Assembly (NCBI RefSeq): GCF_035961655.1
Contig: NZ_CP108393.1
Coordinates: 3,145,501 to 3,209,500, forward strand
Origin: Streptomyces sp. NBC_01317
GTDB taxonomy: Bacteria; Actinomycetota; Actinomycetes; Streptomycetales; Streptomycetaceae
Direction of reading: 5' to 3'
DNA: 64,000 nucleotides
The stretch's first letter is position 1; each line of letters opens with the position of its first letter. Of the stretch, positions 25,736-34,354 are shown piece by piece. Both the position numbers and the translations under genes were made by a program. The notes below the pieces were generated by a model. That model did no database searches and had not been told where the DNA came from. It was given only the letters and a program-made list of their open reading frames with translations.

Positions 25736-26713
25736 TCAGCGGCGCCGCATGTCCGCCACCCTCGCCCGCTCCGACGGCTGCTGCTCCGCCAGAGCCGCCG
25801 CCGCGCTCCGGAGCTGCGGACCCGGGCCACCCGGTGTGTGCGTACGACGCTGGCCGGGAAGGGGTACGTCCCGGCGGGACCGGCCACCCGGCGGGACGCC
25901 CTCACCCGACGGGGAGCCGGATCCCGCGGGCCCCGCGCCCGCGACCGTGATCTGCACACCCTGGTCGGCGAGCGCCTGGAGCTCCGTCCCCGCGCGGTCG
26001 TCGTGCGCGGGCGGTTCGTCGGTGACCAGCCGGCTGATCAGGTCGGTCGGCACCGTCTGGAACATGGTGTCCGTACCGAGCTTGGTGTGGTCGGCCAGGA
26101 CGACGACCTCCGCCGCCGCCTGCACCAGCGCCCGGTCGACGCTCGCCGAGAGCATGTTGGACGTGGACAAGCCGCGCTCGGCCGTCAGCCCGCTCCCGGA
26201 GAGGAACGCGCGGCTGACCCGCAGCCCCTGGAGGGACTGCTCGGCCCCGCTGCCGACCAGCGCGTAGTTGGAACCGCGCAACGTGCCGCCCGTCATGACG
26301 ACCTCGACGCGGTTGGCGTGCGCGAGGGCCTGGGCGACCAGCAGGGAGTTGGTGACGACGGTCAGACCGGGGATCCGCGCGAGCCGGCGGGCCAGCTCCT
26401 GCGTGGTCGTACCGGCGCCGACGACCACGGCCTCGCCCTCTTCGACGAGACTCGCGGCGAGATCGGCGATGGCCGTCTTCTCCGCCGTTGCGAGATGGGA
26501 CTTTTGCGGAAAGCCGGATTCTCGCGTGAATCCGCCCGGCAGTACCGCACCGCCGTGCCGGCGGTCGAGGAGTCCTTCTGCCTCCAGCGCCCGCACGTCA
26601 CGCCGGACGGTCACTTCGGAGGTCTGGACGACACGGGCGAGCTCACGGAGCGACACGGCCCCGTTGGCGCGCACCATTTCGAGGATCAGTTGGCGACGTT
26701 CTGCAGCGAACAC
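25736..26713 (-). CDS. DeoR-family transcriptional regulator
   Basis: The product is 325 residues. The N-terminal winged helix is MFAAERRQLILEMVRANG then VSLRELARVVQTSEVTVRRDVRALE. The C-terminal effector domain (about 75-250) has GGAVLPGG and GAGTTTQELARRL, typical of DeoRC sugar-phosphate sensors. The last ~75 residues are a Pro/Arg/Gly-rich extension beyond the usual ~255-residue family length. Neighbouring genes are nucleoside and pentose catabolic, so a deoxyribose- or ribose-phosphate effector is plausible. Its own upstream region lacks the CTACGCGCGTAG palindrome found at those genes. Confidence 0.85.
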   Translation of the reverse strand: MFAAERRQLILEMVRANGAVSLRELARVVQTSEVTVRRDVRALEAEGLLDRRHGGAVLPGGFTRESGFPQKSHLATAEKTAIADLAASLVEEGEAVVVGAGTTTQELARRLARIPGLTVVTNSLLVAQALAHANRVEVVMTGGTLRGSNYALVGSGAEQSLQGLRVSRAFLSGSGLTAERGLSTSNMLSASVDRALVQAAAEVVVLADHTKLGTDTMFQTVPTDLISRLVTDEPPAHDDRAGTELQALADQGVQITVAGAGPAGSGSPSGEGVPPGGRSRRDVPLPGQRRTHTPGGPGPQLRSAAAALAEQQPSERARVADMRRR

Positions 26714-26740
26714 GAAACTGACAGTAACCCCAACGACCGT

Positions 26741-26753
26741 CTGCTTTCAGCAG
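26741..26753. promoter_or_regulatory. Inverted repeat upstream of the DeoR gene
   Basis: CTGCT-TTC-AGCAG lies 28 bp before the DeoR start codon, a possible autoregulatory operator. Short dyads are common by chance, so support is weak. Confidence 0.3.
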
Positions 26754-26865
26754 TTTGCGGCGAATAACAGAAGTTGTACACAGACGAGCGTCCCAAGTGG
26801 TATTGGACGACCGGCCCCCGATCGGATCGCCGACCGGACCGCCGCTCCAACCGCCTGCGGTCAGG

Positions 26866-28305
26866 TCAGGCCTCCTCGGCCGCCCTCTTCGTGTGCAACT
26901 GCCGCGCCACCTCGGCGATCGAGCCCGACAGGGACGGGTAGACCGTGAAGGTGTTCGCGATCTGCTCGACCGTGAGGCTGTTGTCCACGGCGACCGCGAT
27001 GGGGTGGATCAGCTCGCTCGCACGCGGCGCGACAACAACGCCGCCGACCACGATTCCCGTACCGGGACGAGCGAATATCTTGACGAAGCCGTCCCGGATG
27101 CCCTGCATCTTCGCGCGCGGGTTGCGCAGCAGCGGCAGCTTGACGACCCGCGCCTCGATCTTGCCGCTGTCGACGTCCGACTGGCTGTAGCCGACGGTCG
27201 CGATCTCCGGATCCGTGAAGACGTTCGACGAGACCGTCTTGAGGTTCAGCGGGGCCACCGCGTCCCCCAGGAAGTGGTACATCGCGATACGGCCCTGCAT
27301 CGCCGCGACGGACGCGAGGGCGAAGATGCCGGTCACGTCACCGGCCGCGTACACGCCGGGTGCGGACGTACGGGAGACCCGGTCGGTCTTGATGTGGCCC
27401 GAGTCCTTCACCACGACCCCGGCCTCCTGGAGGCCCATCCCGCGCGTGTTGGGGATCGCGCCGACCGCCATCAGGCAGTGCGTACCGGAGATGACCCGGC
27501 CGTCCGAGAGCGTCACCTCGACGCGGTCGCCGACCCGCTTGACGGCCTCGGCGCGGGAGCGGGACATCACGTTCATGCCGCGGCGGCGGAAGACGTCCTC
27601 CAGGACGGCGGCGGCGTCCGGGTCCTCGCCCGGCAGCACCCGGTCGCGGGAGGAGACGAGCGTCACGCGCGAGCCGAGCGCCTGGTACGCGCCGGCGAAC
27701 TCCGCGCCCGTCACACCCGACCCGACCACGATCAGCTCCTCGGGAAGCTCGTCGAGGTCGTACACCTGGGTCCAGTTGAGAATGCGCTCGCCGTCCGGCT
27801 GCGCGTCCGGGATCTCCCGGGGGTGCGCGCCGGTCGCGATCAGCACGGCGTCGGCGGTCAGCGACTCCTCCGTGCCGTCCACCGCCCGCACGATGACCTG
27901 GCGCGAGCCGTCCACGGCCTGCCGGCCGTCGAGCCGGCCACGGCCGCGCATGACCCGCGCGCCGGCCCGGGTGACAGAGGCGGTGATGTCGTGGGACTGG
28001 GCGAGCGCGAGCCGCTTCACCCGGCGGTTGACCTTGCCGAGGTCGACACCGACGACCCGCGCCTTCTGTTCGAGGGGAGGCGTGTCGTCCGCGACGATGA
28101 TGCCCAGTTCCTCGTACGAGGAGTCGAAGGACGTCATCACCTCGGCCGTCGCGATGAGCGTCTTCGACGGCACGCAGTCGGTCAGCACCGACGCGCCGCC
28201 GAGCCCGTCGCAGTCGACGACCGTCACCTCCGCGCCGAGCTGGGCGCCCACCAGGGCCGCCTCGTAGCCGCCGGGTCCGCCGCCGATGATCACGATCCGG
28301 GTCAC
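26866..28305 (-). CDS. NAD(P)H-quinone dehydrogenase, LpdA-like flavoprotein
   Basis: The product is 479 residues with the FAD-binding GGGPGGYEAALVGA at the N-terminus, an NAD-binding VGSGVTGAEFAG (about 187) and the FAD ATP-type motif GVYAAGDVTG (about 315). In the redox-centre position the sequence is GGASVLTDCVPSK. Only one of the two disulfide cysteines of lipoamide dehydrogenases is present, as in M. tuberculosis LpdA (Rv3303c), a quinone reductase. It is therefore not a lipoamide dehydrogenase. GTG 28305 gives the canonical start; GAGG lies 11 nt upstream. Confidence 0.88.
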   Translation of the reverse strand: MTRIVIIGGGPGGYEAALVGAQLGAEVTVVDCDGLGGASVLTDCVPSKTLIATAEVMTSFDSSYEELGIIVADDTPPLEQKARVVGVDLGKVNRRVKRLALAQSHDITASVTRAGARVMRGRGRLDGRQAVDGSRQVIVRAVDGTEESLTADAVLIATGAHPREIPDAQPDGERILNWTQVYDLDELPEELIVVGSGVTGAEFAGAYQALGSRVTLVSSRDRVLPGEDPDAAAVLEDVFRRRGMNVMSRSRAEAVKRVGDRVEVTLSDGRVISGTHCLMAVGAIPNTRGMGLQEAGVVVKDSGHIKTDRVSRTSAPGVYAAGDVTGIFALASVAAMQGRIAMYHFLGDAVAPLNLKTVSSNVFTDPEIATVGYSQSDVDSGKIEARVVKLPLLRNPRAKMQGIRDGFVKIFARPGTGIVVGGVVVAPRASELIHPIAVAVDNSLTVEQIANTFTVYPSLSGSIAEVARQLHTKRAAEEA

Positions 28306-28525
28306 GAAAAAGTCCGCCTCGCATGGTCGACCCGGCCCATCGACACCCCGGCCGGGGTTCCGGGGGTGTCCCCGGGGGATGCAGTCGTACCCCATTGTCC
28401 CGCACGCGCCAAGTGGATTCGTCCCCGCCCGTCAGGTTCCTCCGTCCGAAGATCACCCGCCATCCGTTCGGGCGTCCTGACGGTGCACCGGCGGCCACGC
28501 CCCCACCTCCCGTACCCTCGGACCC

Positions 28526-28963
28526 ATGTCGCTCTACGCCGCCTACGCCGGCAACCTCGACGCGCGGCTGATGTCCCGCCGCGCCCCGCACTCACCGTTG
28601 CGCGGGACCGGCTGGCTCAACGGCTGGCGGCTCACCTTCGGTGGGGAGCAGATGGGCTGGGAGGGGGCGCTGGCCACGATCGTGGAAGCGCCGCGCTCCC
28701 AGGTCTTCGTCGCGCTGTACGACATCGCGCCGATGGACGAGGACTCGATGGACCGCTGGGAGGGTGTCGGACTCGACATCTACCGGCGGATGCGGGTGCG
28801 CGTGGACACGCTGGACGGCAAGGAGCCGACCTGGCTGTACGTGCTGAACGGGTACGAGGGCGGCCTGCCGTCCGCCCGCTACCTGGGCGAGCTGGCCGAC
28901 GCGGCGGATTCGGCGGGGGCGCCGCACGACTATGTGATGGAGCTGCGCAAGCGCCCCTGTTGA
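28526..28963 (+). CDS. Gamma-glutamylcyclotransferase-like (AIG2 fold) protein
   Basis: The product is 145 residues. YAAYAGNLDARLM matches the family YxxYGSNL motif near the N-terminus, and a YDIAPMDEDSMDRWEG segment follows with the acidic residue region. The fold cyclises gamma-glutamyl peptides in some members; here the activity is only inferred. TACCCT lies 7 nt before the ATG (leaderless). Confidence 0.75.
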   Translation: MSLYAAYAGNLDARLMSRRAPHSPLRGTGWLNGWRLTFGGEQMGWEGALATIVEAPRSQVFVALYDIAPMDEDSMDRWEGVGLDIYRRMRVRVDTLDGKEPTWLYVLNGYEGGLPSARYLGELADAADSAGAPHDYVMELRKRPC

Positions 28964-29196
28964 GCGGGGGCGGGGGTACCGGCAGGGCGCGCGACGGTGC
29001 TACGGGCAGGGCGTACGGACCGGCAGTTCGGCCGGATCAGCCCCGGCCGACGCACCCCCGGATCAGGCTTTGTCGTCGTACGGACAGACCAGCTTCACGC
29101 GCCGTACGTACAGATCAGGCCTCCCCGCCACGCGGGTAGATCAGCCTTTTGTCGGAAACAACACGTTAACGATCCCGGTACCGTCCCACCCGTCAT

Positions 29197-29208
29197 CTAC
29201 GCGCGTAG
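29197..29208. promoter_or_regulatory. CTACGCGCGTAG operator of pnp
   Basis: A perfect 12-bp palindrome between the expected -35 and the -10 box (TACGCT, 29221-29226). The same palindrome occurs at deoC, add and the nucleoside ABC operon. The preceding region 28964-29196 holds no gene, but two GATCAG(G/C)CTTTGTCG-like direct repeats occur near 29061 and 29138. Confidence 0.7.
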
Positions 29209-29233
29209 GGCACGACCGGCTACGCTCATCCGC

Positions 29234-30064
29234 GTGAACGCATCTGTTAACCCGGCCTTCGCCGACGGACCTGCCGACCCCCACGCCGCCGCAGCCGAGG
29301 CCGCCGGCCTCCTGCGCGAGCTCACCGGCGCCGAAACCCACGACGTGGCCCTGGTGATGGGCTCGGGATGGGGACCGGCCGTCGAGGCGCTCGGAGAACC
29401 CGAGGCGGACTTCCCGGTGACCGAACTACCCGGGTTCCCGGCGCCCGCCGTCGCCGGCCACGGCGGCAGGATCCGCTCGTACAAGATCGCCGAGAAGCGC
29501 GCGCTGGTCTTCCTGGGCCGTACGCACTACTACGAGGGCCGCGGCGTCGCCGCCGTCGCGCACGGCGTCCGTACCGCCGTCGCCGCGGGCTGCAAGACCG
29601 TCGTCCTCACCAACGGCTGCGGCGGCCTGCGCGAGGGCATGCGCCCCGGCCAGCCGGTCCTGATCAGCGACCACATCAACCTGACGGCGGTCTCCCCGAT
29701 CGTCGGCGCGCACTTCGTGGACCTGACGGACCTCTACTCCCCCCGGCTGCGCACGCTCTGCAAGGAGATCGACCCGGCGCTGGAGGAGGGCGTGTACGTC
29801 CAGTTCCCCGGGCCGCACTACGAGACCCCCGCCGAGATCAACATGGTCCGGGTGATGGGCGGCGACCTGGTCGGCATGTCCACGGTGCTGGAGGCGATCG
29901 CGGCACGCGAGGCGGGCGCGGAGGTGCTCGGCATCTCGCTGGTCACCAACCTGGCGGCGGGGCTGTCGGGCGAGCCGCTGAACCACGAGGAGGTCCTCCA
30001 GGCGGGCCGCGACTCGGCGACGCAGATGGGGGCGTTGCTGACGCGGGTGCTGGAGCGGGTGTGA
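29234..30064 (+). CDS. pnp: Purine-nucleoside phosphorylase
   Basis: The product is 276 residues of the trimeric PNP class. VMGSGWG (about 38), GRTHYYEG (about 93), VLTNGCGGL (about 120) and [10 protein letters not shown] (about 195) are the phosphate, purine and ribose contact motifs. It converts purine (deoxy)nucleosides and phosphate to base and (deoxy)ribose-1-phosphate. GTG 29234 is 7 nt after TACGCT, so the mRNA is probably leaderless. The phosphosugar mutase follows in the same direction. The operator in its promoter suggests coregulation with deoC, add and the transporter. Confidence 0.93.
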   Translation: MNASVNPAFADGPADPHAAAAEAAGLLRELTGAETHDVALVMGSGWGPAVEALGEPEADFPVTELPGFPAPAVAGHGGRIRSYKIAEKRALVFLGRTHYYEGRGVAAVAHGVRTAVAAGCKTVVLTNGCGGLREGMRPGQPVLISDHINLTAVSPIVGAHFVDLTDLYSPRLRTLCKEIDPALEEGVYVQFPGPHYETPAEINMVRVMGGDLVGMSTVLEAIAAREAGAEVLGISLVTNLAAGLSGEPLNHEEVLQAGRDSATQMGALLTRVLERV

Positions 30065-30205
30065 CGTACGTGAGGCGTCGGACACCTCTGTCCGGCCCGG
30101 CACGTCTGCCCTAGGGTCACATCCCCGGGGCCGAGCCCCCACTCACCCGCTTCCCGGTCACCGGCCCTCAGGGCCCCCCGTCCCTTACATCCCCCCAGCC
30201 CGCAG

Positions 30206-30221
30206 GCGCCGGTTCCGGCGC
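30206..30221. promoter_or_regulatory. Perfect dyad just before the mutase ribosome binding site
   Basis: GCGCCGG-TT-CCGGCGC ends a few nt before GAGGAGGT. It may be a hairpin that protects or modulates the downstream start, or an operator. Confidence 0.35.
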
Positions 30222-30239
30222 GAGGAGGTATCGCCCACC

Positions 30240-31898
30240 GTGCAGCAGGACATCGTCACGCGCGCCAAGGCCTGGCTGGCCGAGGATCCGGACGGGGACA
30301 CCCGGGCCGAACTCGCCGCGCTCATCGACGCGGGCGACCTGGACGCCCTCACCGAACGCTTCTCCGGCACGCTCCAGTTCGGCACCGCCGGACTGCGCGG
30401 CGAACTGGGCGCCGGACCCATGCGGATGAACCGCGCCGTGGTCATCCGGGCGGCGGCCGGCCTCGCCGCGTACCTCAAGGCACGCGGGGACGGCGGCGGC
30501 CTGGTGGTCGTCGGGTACGACGCCCGCTACAAGTCCGCAGACTTCGCCCGCGACACGGCGGCCGTGATGACCGGCGCGGGCCTGCGCGCCGCCGTGCTGC
30601 CGCGTCCGCTGCCGACGCCCGTCCTGGCCTTCGCCGTACGGCACCTGGGCGCGGTCGCCGGGGTCGAGGTCACCGCCAGCCACAACCCGCCCCGGGACAA
30701 CGGCTACAAGGTGTACCTGGGCGACGGCTCCCAGATCGTGCCGCCATCCGACGGCGAGATCGCGGCCGAGATCGCGGCGGTCGGCCCGCTGGCCGGCGTA
30801 CCGCGGCCGGAGGACGGCTGGGAGATCCTCGGGGACGAGGTTCTGGACGCGTATCTCGCCCGTACGGACACCGTCCTGACGCCGGGCTCACCGCGCACGG
30901 CGCGGGTCGTGCACACCGCGCTGCACGGCGTCGGTACGGAGACGCTCCTCGCGGCCTTCGCGCGCGCGGGCTTCCCCGCGCCGACCCTGGTCGCGGAACA
31001 GGCCGAGCCCGACCCGGCGTTCCCGACCGTGGCCTTCCCCAACCCGGAGGAGCCGGGGGCGATGGACCTGGCGTTCGCGACGGCGCGGCGGGTACGGCCG
31101 GATCTGATCATCGCCAACGACCCCGACGCGGACCGCTGCGCGGTGGCCGTCCCCGACGAGGCCGCCGAGGGCGGCGCGGGCTGGCGGACGCTGCGGGGCG
31201 ACGAACTGGGCGTGCTGCTCGCGGCGCACCTGGTGAACAAGGGCGCGACCGGCACGTTCGCCGCCTCGATCGTGTCCTCCTCACTGCTCGGCCGGATCGC
31301 GGAGGCGGCGGGGGTCGGGTACGAGGAGACGCTGACCGGCTTCAAGTGGATCGCCCGGGTCGAGAACCTGCGGTACGGGTACGAGGAGGCGCTCGGCTAC
31401 TGCGTCGACCCCGGCGGCGTACGCGACAAGGACGGCATCACGGCGGCGCTGCTCGTGGCGGAGCTGGCGTCCGAACTCAAGTCCCGGGGCCGCACGCTCG
31501 GCGACCTGCTGGACGACCTCGCCCTCGCGCACGGGCTGCACGCGACGGACCAGCTGTCCGTACGGGTCACGGACCTGTCCCTGATCGCGGACGCGATGCG
31601 CCGACTACGGGAGCACCCGCCGGTGACGCTGGCGGGGCTGGACGTGGTCTCGGCGGAGGACCTGAACGCCGGCGTTGGGCTGCCGCCCACGGACGGGTTG
31701 CGTTATGTCCTGGAGGGCGGGGGGTACCGGGGGCGGGTGGTGGTGCGCCCGAGCGGCACGGAGCCGAAGATCAAGTGCTACTTGGAGGTTGTGGCGGCGG
31801 TTCCCTCGCGGGGTGCGTTGGCTTCGACGAGGTTGTCTGCGACGGGCGTGCTTTTGTCTTTGAAGCGGGATGTTGCGGGGGCGGCGGGCCTTTCGTAG
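30240..31898 (+). CDS. Phospho-sugar mutase (phosphomannomutase/phosphopentomutase type)
   Basis: The product is 552 residues of the alpha-D-phosphohexomutase superfamily. The catalytic serine loop is TASHNPPRDNGYKVY (about 145), the metal loop is NDPDADRCAV (about 290), the sugar loop is GFKWIARVENL (about 370) and the phosphate loop is VRPSGTEPKIKCYLE near the C-terminus. The long form is the PGM2-like group, which includes enzymes with phosphopentomutase activity. Placement directly after pnp makes ribose-1-phosphate to ribose-5-phosphate the likely reaction (inference). GTG 30240 has GAGGAGGT about 10 nt upstream. Confidence 0.88.
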   Translation: MQQDIVTRAKAWLAEDPDGDTRAELAALIDAGDLDALTERFSGTLQFGTAGLRGELGAGPMRMNRAVVIRAAAGLAAYLKARGDGGGLVVVGYDARYKSADFARDTAAVMTGAGLRAAVLPRPLPTPVLAFAVRHLGAVAGVEVTASHNPPRDNGYKVYLGDGSQIVPPSDGEIAAEIAAVGPLAGVPRPEDGWEILGDEVLDAYLARTDTVLTPGSPRTARVVHTALHGVGTETLLAAFARAGFPAPTLVAEQAEPDPAFPTVAFPNPEEPGAMDLAFATARRVRPDLIIANDPDADRCAVAVPDEAAEGGAGWRTLRGDELGVLLAAHLVNKGATGTFAASIVSSSLLGRIAEAAGVGYEETLTGFKWIARVENLRYGYEEALGYCVDPGGVRDKDGITAALLVAELASELKSRGRTLGDLLDDLALAHGLHATDQLSVRVTDLSLIADAMRRLREHPPVTLAGLDVVSAEDLNAGVGLPPTDGLRYVLEGGGYRGRVVVRPSGTEPKIKCYLEVVAAVPSRGALASTRLSATGVLLSLKRDVAGAAGLS

Positions 31899-32072
31899 AC
31901 GCCTGCCCGTTGTCCGTTGCGCTCACTGATTGTCCTCAATCGCCGGACAGGCGTTCTGGGGCCGGTGGGCCGCGGGTCTGGGTGACCGCGTTGCGGTTCG
32001 TGTTGTCCTCAATCGCCGGACGGGCTTGGTTGTGCCCGCTGCGGGCCGGTTGCGTAGGCGCGGGTTGTTGCC

Positions 32073-32200
32073 GGGGGCCGGGCAGGGGTCGTGTCCTGCA
32101 CTGCATGTTTTACGTCGCGTTCGGGGACTCCGGACATTCACGGTAGTCACGCGACACAAAACACGCTCTACGTTCCGGACACGACCCCTGCCCGTCCCCC
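32073..32200. repeat. Long hairpin element, type 1 copy C
   Basis: 128 nt, nearly identical to copy A. Differences inside the loop (GGGGACTCCGGAC versus GGGAACTCCGAAC) keep the small inner hairpin through paired or G-U compatible changes. Confidence 0.85.
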
Positions 32201-32362
32201 TTCCACGCCCGCGCCAAAACAACCCCGGGTCCGTCCGGCGTTGGAGGGCACGGGGGCACCATCCAGCCCGTCGGCGTTTGAGGACATCGGTAAGCCGCGC
32301 TCGCCCACCGGGCGCCAGGCGCTCCCCGCAGCGGGGGGTCGTTCGGCTCACCCTCGGCGTGA

Positions 32363-32504
32363 GGGGGGTGGGGTCGGAGGAGGTGCGTGTGTCCGGACGT
32401 AAAGCGTGTTTTGTGGCGCATGACTACCGGTGAGCCATACAAGTCCCTGAGGCGCCGTAAAACATGCAGTCCGGACATACGCACCTCCGCAGGCCCCACC
32501 CCCC
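32363..32504. repeat. Long hairpin element, type 2 copy E
   Basis: 142 nt with 36-nt arms matching at about 32 of 36 positions. The sequence is nearly identical to copy D, and it holds the 64-nt core in the same inverted orientation. Confidence 0.85.
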
Positions 32505-32637
32505 GCCACCACGACAAACCCAGCCCGTCCGGCGATTGAGGACATCAGTAACCCGCGCCCGCGCACCGGGCAGAGGCCAACCCAAGCCCGTCCGGCGATT
32601 GAGGACAAGCAGGAAGCCAACGGACGACGGACGGACG

Positions 32638-33270
32638 TCAGCCCGTCGACAGCAGCACGACCAGGACCACCAGCCCCGCCACCGCAGGTGCGATCACCTC
32701 GTACGCCCAACGCGCGGCGACCGCCTCCCCCGCCCCCCGCAAAACACCCCGCTCCGCAAGATCCCGCAGCTCCACGACCGTGCGATCCGCCTGAGCCATC
32801 CGCGCCCCCGTGTCGTTCACATCCGCCGTGACGGACGTCATATTGTGCGGATCGTCATGCGCCTGCCGCGACTGCCGCCGCGCCACCCGCTTCCGCTGCC
32901 GCAGCGACACCGGTACCGCCCACAGCTGGTACTTGCCCGCGTCCTCCGTGAACACCTCGCACGAGTACCCGGCCCGGATGTCCTTCACGGCCGACCACTC
33001 CACGGTGATCAGCCGGAACGGGTTCCTGATCCGGAGCCGGTCCTCGCCCGCGAAGACCGCCGGCCGCAGGGTGAAGGCGATGACGAGCGGCACCACCAGC
33101 AGCAGCCCCGCCAGCGCGAGCCACGGTGTGCGGCCCGTGCCGTTGATGAGCGCGTCGCCGCCGAGCCAGACGGAGAGCAGGAGCAGCATCACCCCGCCCG
33201 CGATCCCGCCCGAGGACCGGTAGACACGGTCGGCGTAGGTCGGCTCGGAGGGCTGGTCGGTACTCGTCAT
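32638..33270 (-). CDS. Membrane protein with a bacterial PH-like domain
   Basis: The product is 210 residues. Two N-terminal helices (about 20-42 and 47-69) precede a bPH-type region with RIRNPFRLITVEWSAVKDIRAGYS. An Arg/His-rich linker follows, and then a C-terminal helix (VIAPAVAGLVVLVVLLSTG). The role is unknown. ATG 33270 is supported by CAGAAT 7 nt upstream (leaderless); the GGAGGT that abuts the ATG is too close to serve as a ribosome binding site. Divergent from deoC with a 123-bp gap. Confidence 0.75.
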   Translation of the reverse strand: MTSTDQPSEPTYADRVYRSSGGIAGGVMLLLLSVWLGGDALINGTGRTPWLALAGLLLVVPLVIAFTLRPAVFAGEDRLRIRNPFRLITVEWSAVKDIRAGYSCEVFTEDAGKYQLWAVPVSLRQRKRVARRQSRQAHDDPHNMTSVTADVNDTGARMAQADRTVVELRDLAERGVLRGAGEAVAARWAYEVIAPAVAGLVVLVVLLSTG

Positions 33271-33368
33271 ACCTCCGATTCTGCCGTACGTCCCGAAAAG
33301 CACGGTCAGGCCACGGTCACATCTAGGGAACGCTCCCCTCCGGACGCTCACGGACGCTGTACACACCG

Positions 33369-33380
33369 CTACGCGCGTAG
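33369..33380. promoter_or_regulatory. CTACGCGCGTAG operator of deoC
   Basis: A perfect 12-bp palindrome, 1 nt upstream of the -10 box TATGCT (33382-33387), which is 6 nt before GTG 33394. Binding here would block RNA polymerase directly. Confidence 0.75.
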
Positions 33381-33393
33381 ATATGCTCCTCTG

Positions 33394-34347
33394 GTGACCA
33401 TGCCGACCCTCACCCACGAATTCGTGGACGCGACCGCGTCCGACAGCACACTGCGACGGTTCCTCCACGGACTGCCCGGCGTCGACGCCGTGGGCCTGGA
33501 GGCGCGCGCCGCGTCGCTCGGTACGCGTTCGATCAAGACCACGGCCAAGGCGTACGCCATCGACCTCGCCATCTCCATGATCGACCTGACGACGCTGGAA
33601 GGCGCGGACACCCCGGGCAAGGTCCGGGCCCTCGCCGCGAAGGCGCTCAGGCCCGACCCGACCGACCGCACCGCGCCCACCACGGCCGCGCTCTGTGTCT
33701 ACCCGGACATGGCCGCGACGGCGGTCGCCGCGCTGGCGGGTTCGGGGGTGAAGGTGGCCTCCGTCGCCACCGCCTTCCCGGCCGGCCGCGCCTCGCTGAG
33801 CGTGAAGCTCGCGGACACCCGGGACGCCGTGGACGCCGGAGCCGACGAGATCGACATGGTCATCGATCGCGGCGCGTTCCTGGCGGGCCACTACCTCAAG
33901 GTGTACGAGGAGATCCGCGCCGTGAAGGAGGCCGCCGGGGCCGCCCGCCTCAAGGTCATCTTCGAGACCGGCGAGTTGTCCACGTACGACAACATCCGCC
34001 GCGCCTCCTGGCTCGGGATGATCGCCGGCGCGGACTTCATCAAGACGTCGACCGGCAAGGTCGGGGTCAACGCGACCCCCGCGAACACCCTGCTGATGCT
34101 GGAGGCCGTCCGGGACTTCCGGGAGCGGACCGGGGTCCAGATCGGCGTGAAGCCGGCGGGCGGGATCCGCACCAGCAAGGACGCGATCAAGTTCCTGGTG
34201 CTGGTGAACGAGACCGCCGGTGAGGACTGGCTGGACAACCACTGGTTCCGCTTCGGCGCGTCCAGTCTGCTGAACGACCTGCTGATGCAGCGTCAGAAGC
34301 TCAGCACCGGCCGGTACTCCGGCCCCGATTACGTCACGGTGGACTGA
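33394..34347 (+). CDS. deoC: Deoxyribose-phosphate aldolase
   Basis: The product is 317 residues. KVIFETGEL (about 190), the Schiff-base lysine region DFIKTSTGKVGVNATPAN (about 215) and GVKPAGGIRT (about 250) are the DERA class I aldolase motifs. It splits deoxyribose-5-phosphate into glyceraldehyde-3-phosphate and acetaldehyde. GTG 33394 fits the leaderless promoter; ATG 33400 is the alternative. The frame is open far upstream, but that part lies beyond the promoter and operator. The aldehyde dehydrogenase gene follows by 7 bp, giving a route for acetaldehyde. Confidence 0.94.
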   Translation: MTMPTLTHEFVDATASDSTLRRFLHGLPGVDAVGLEARAASLGTRSIKTTAKAYAIDLAISMIDLTTLEGADTPGKVRALAAKALRPDPTDRTAPTTAALCVYPDMAATAVAALAGSGVKVASVATAFPAGRASLSVKLADTRDAVDAGADEIDMVIDRGAFLAGHYLKVYEEIRAVKEAAGAARLKVIFETGELSTYDNIRRASWLGMIAGADFIKTSTGKVGVNATPANTLLMLEAVRDFRERTGVQIGVKPAGGIRTSKDAIKFLVLVNETAGEDWLDNHWFRFGASSLLNDLLMQRQKLSTGRYSGPDYVTVD

Positions 34348-34354
34348 GGCGGAG

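Larger units (their letters stand above)
31931..32607. repeat. Composite repeat island 3 (between the mutase and PH-like genes)
   Basis: Reverse 21-bp copies at 31931 and 32004, a type 1 hairpin (32073-32200), a degenerate copy (about 32231), a copy with a 1-nt deletion (32267-32286), a type 2 hairpin (32363-32504), then forward copies at 32524 and 32587. Order, orientation and much of the spacer sequence match island 1. No coding potential beyond composition is seen. Confidence 0.85.

Noticed and set aside
26866..28305. Lipoamide dehydrogenase of a 2-oxoacid dehydrogenase complex
   Set aside because: One of the two redox cysteines is missing and no complex genes are nearby; the LpdA-type quinone reductase fits better.
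13178..32607. CRISPR array
   Set aside because: The 21-bp copies are dispersed, in both orientations and with spacers of unequal length; there are no cas genes.
32464..33393. Extension of deoC upstream to about 32464
   Set aside because: It is antisense to the PH-like gene and lies upstream of the deoC promoter and operator.
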